In this document: positions 22,814 to 24,189 of the stretch, one piece after another | Position numbering within the stretch: position 1 is the stretch's first letter | How the letters are laid out: every line of letters starts with the position of its first letter | Origin: JAKAGZ01 sp964595355 | GTDB taxonomy: Bacteria > Bacteroidota > Ignavibacteria > Ignavibacteriales > Ignavibacteriaceae | Assembly: GCA_964595355.1 (NCBI GenBank) | Contig: CAZQQD010000047.1 | Span: 1-24,189 of the forward strand | Reading direction: 5' to 3' | DNA: 24,189 nucleotides | Position numbers and translations under genes: made by a program | The notes under the pieces: model-generated | Seen by the model: the letters and a program-made list of their open reading frames with translations, nothing else | What the model was told of the DNA's origin: nothing | Databases searched by the model: none

Positions 22814-23040
22814 ACTTGAACATGTCTGTTTTTTATTGCTTATTTCAGTTAAGGGATTTACTAAGTTAGTAGTAATTTTATAGTCTAAGTGCCGGGGTGA
22901 TATAGCTCTTATCTTTGACAAAAATATTATCATATTTGTTCTTTATAAATAATTACTACTTAAATTATTAATCTTTTCTTTTAAACTGTTGTTTAATTGT
23001 TATGTGGGAATCTTCCTGATTCTTTATTGGAGGGCGGGGC
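22814..23040. other. Leader region of the surface-protein gene
   Basis: 227 AT-rich bases with no gene. TTGACA at 22915-22920 and a TATAAAT near 22943 are 22 bases apart, too wide for a standard promoter. A strong GGAGG at 23029-23033 stands seven bases before the ATG at 23041. Confidence 0.4.
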
Positions 23041-24189
23041 ATGGAAAGAAAACATTTCATTATTAAATTAATTTTTGCAATTGGTTTCTTATTGTTTTTA
23101 GGAACTAGTACACTTGCACAAACAGTACCTAATTACTGCATATTCGGGGCGGACAGTGTAAGTTTAGGCCCGATAACAAAAATTCTTACTGATAGTGGAT
23201 TAGTAGGTAGCAATGCCGGTATTAATTTTGGCGGAAGCGTTCAGGTAAATGGTGTAAAAGGCGGAGGTAACTTAATAGGGGGAACCAATGTTGTTGCAGA
23301 TTATATTACAGTAAATGGATACGTTAATATTGCCGGAGGTACGCACGTTATAAGCAACGTAAACGCTGGTAGTTATATTACGACCGGAACTAATATTGTA
23401 ATTGGATATGGCTCAGGTTCACCATCGTTTGGAGCAGGTGATGCTGTTGCCGGAGGAGATATTACTCTTATTGGTGGCAACCGTGTTTTTGGCAATATAG
23501 AATCCGGAGGCAATGTATTAATAAATACCAACACAGCCCACGTATATGGTGACATAACAGCAGCCGGAACATTTACAAATGGAACATCTCCTGTAGATGG
23601 AACGATAACAGCACCCGGAACACCAACCACATCGCTGTCATATACCCCAATAACACTTCCTTCTGCTACTAGTTTTACCTCAGGAGGTTCGGCAGTAACT
23701 ACCAACCCAGGTTCAGGAGGGACAACACTGGCACCGGGATCTTACGGCGCATTTAACATCACGGGGGCCCAGACCTCCTTTACGTTTACAGCAGGAGATT
23801 ATTACTTTGATAGTTTTAGCTATCAGAGTACATACCCGGCACTAACGTTTGATGTGACTGGTGGAAAGATCAGAATATATGTAACAGGCGATATGACTTT
23901 TAGACAAAGTGCTACAATATCTGTAACAGGAGGAACGGCAGCAGATGTTTATGTGGAGACACACGGAAACTTTACAACAGGAGGAGCAACGGTATGGAAT
24001 GGAGTGGTGTTTGCTCCTTACGGAGAAATTCATATTGCTAAAACAAACAAAGCAAGTGGTGCATTTTACGGTTTAGTCGTAACAACAGAAAACGATATCA
24101 ATATAAACTACATACCGTTCATTCCATCGCCGCCACTAAAGGGAAGTATAGGAGATACAGTTTGGAATGATAAAAATCATAACGGGATA
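23041..24189 (+). CDS. Secreted surface protein with SdrD-B-type repeat (partial, runs off the end)
   Basis: The frame is open for all 383 codons from ATG 23041 to the window edge, so the C-terminus is missing. GGAGG with seven-base spacing fixes the start. A signal peptide ends at about T-L-A-Q27. Residues 35-190 are Gly/Asn/Thr/Val-rich, with short repeated strands (for example G-G-N-L-I-G-G-T-N, G-G-T-H-V-I-S-N-V, G-G-N-R-V-F-G-N-I), as in a beta-solenoid. Residues about 225-360 form a beta-rich domain with V-V-F-A-P-Y-G-E-I-H-I and A-F-Y-G-L-V-V-T-T, which recalls DUF7305-like pilus/adhesin domains. At 369-383, S-I-G-D-T-V-W-N-D-K-N-H-N-G-I is the start of an SdrD-B (Cna-B-like, calcium-binding) domain, usually repeated in long adhesins. 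Two minus-strand reading frames opposite it are shadows. Confidence 0.85.
   Translation, partial: MERKHFIIKLIFAIGFLLFLGTSTLAQTVPNYCIFGADSVSLGPITKILTDSGLVGSNAGINFGGSVQVNGVKGGGNLIGGTNVVADYITVNGYVNIAGGTHVISNVNAGSYITTGTNIVIGYGSGSPSFGAGDAVAGGDITLIGGNRVFGNIESGGNVLINTNTAHVYGDITAAGTFTNGTSPVDGTITAPGTPTTSLSYTPITLPSATSFTSGGSAVTTNPGSGGTTLAPGSYGAFNITGAQTSFTFTAGDYYFDSFSYQSTYPALTFDVTGGKIRIYVTGDMTFRQSATISVTGGTAADVYVETHGNFTTGGATVWNGVVFAPYGEIHIAKTNKASGAFYGLVVTTENDININYIPFIPSPPLKGSIGDTVWNDKNHNGI

Noticed and set aside
22914..22938. Bacteroidetes-type promoter (TTTG ... CATATTTG) before the surface-protein gene
   Set aside because: The two elements are 13 bases apart, shorter than the usual spacing, and the -7 element has one mismatch.
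23373..24033. Two minus-strand frames opposite the surface-protein gene
   Set aside because: The plus strand has a continuous signal-peptide-bearing frame to the window edge; the minus frames are Pro/Val- or Cys/Ser-rich shadows.
1..24189. tRNA, rRNA or CRISPR arrays
   Set aside because: I looked for T-arm-like GTTCGA motifs and for regularly spaced repeats; only the single pair of 24-bp repeats was found.

Overview
The window reads as a piece of chromosome from a low-GC member of the Bacteroidota/Ignavibacteriota/Chlorobiota group, most likely Ignavibacteria-like. This is an inference from protein style, since no rRNA or tRNA is present. Several exported proteins have signal peptides ending in '-AQ'. 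The families are typical of that group (DUF5916 barrel protein, DPP IV, PSMA-like M28 peptidase, lipoprotein with an F-F-S-C lipobox). Many genes have only weak Shine-Dalgarno sites, although several have clear GGAGG/AGGAG sites, which is less usual in classical Bacteroidetes.

Layout, left to right. Bases 1-68 are the 3' end of mnmA (tRNA 2-thiouridylase) and contain a G10 homopolymer. Then comes a CPBP intramembrane protease gene that is clearly richer in G+C (about 47% by hand count) than its surroundings. From 1.6 to 10.1 kb lies a block of exported protein-degrading and envelope genes: a PSMA-like M28 peptidase (+), then convergently a DUF885 metallopeptidase and a DPP IV-type S9 peptidase read as one operon (-), and divergently a CBM9-like/DUF5916 outer-membrane protein (+). 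DNA polymerase IV (-) and a polytopic membrane protein of unknown function (+) follow. The latter appears to begin upstream of any ordinary start codon. A 55-codon two-helix membrane protein with a good ribosome binding site lies after it.

From 12.9 to 17.3 kb are metabolic genes. An nfnA-nfnB pair encodes a two-subunit NADH-dependent ferredoxin:NADP+ oxidoreductase, which may be electron-bifurcating. An SSS-family symporter follows with a co-transcribed 67-residue membrane protein. The symporter lacks the paired hydroxyl residues of the classical Na2 site.

From 17.5 to 20.8 kb a two-gene minus-strand operon encodes a lipoprotein whose strand pattern suggests a TIM barrel, and a 766-residue exported, helical, TPR-like protein. 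The genes overlap by 44 bases and I cannot assign either to a described system. It is the best candidate here for something undescribed. The 646-base gap after it contains a 17-codon hydrophobic ORF with a ribosome binding site and an intrinsic terminator, a second small ORF, and two tandem perfect hairpins. A PAF-acetylhydrolase-like esterase follows. Beyond it are the C-terminal scrap of an amino-acid permease on the minus strand and a pair of identical 24-bp direct repeats, suggesting past rearrangement. The window ends inside a large secreted surface protein with a Gly/Thr-rich, beta-solenoid-like N-terminal region and the start of an SdrD-B-type repeat. It has no stop codon in view.
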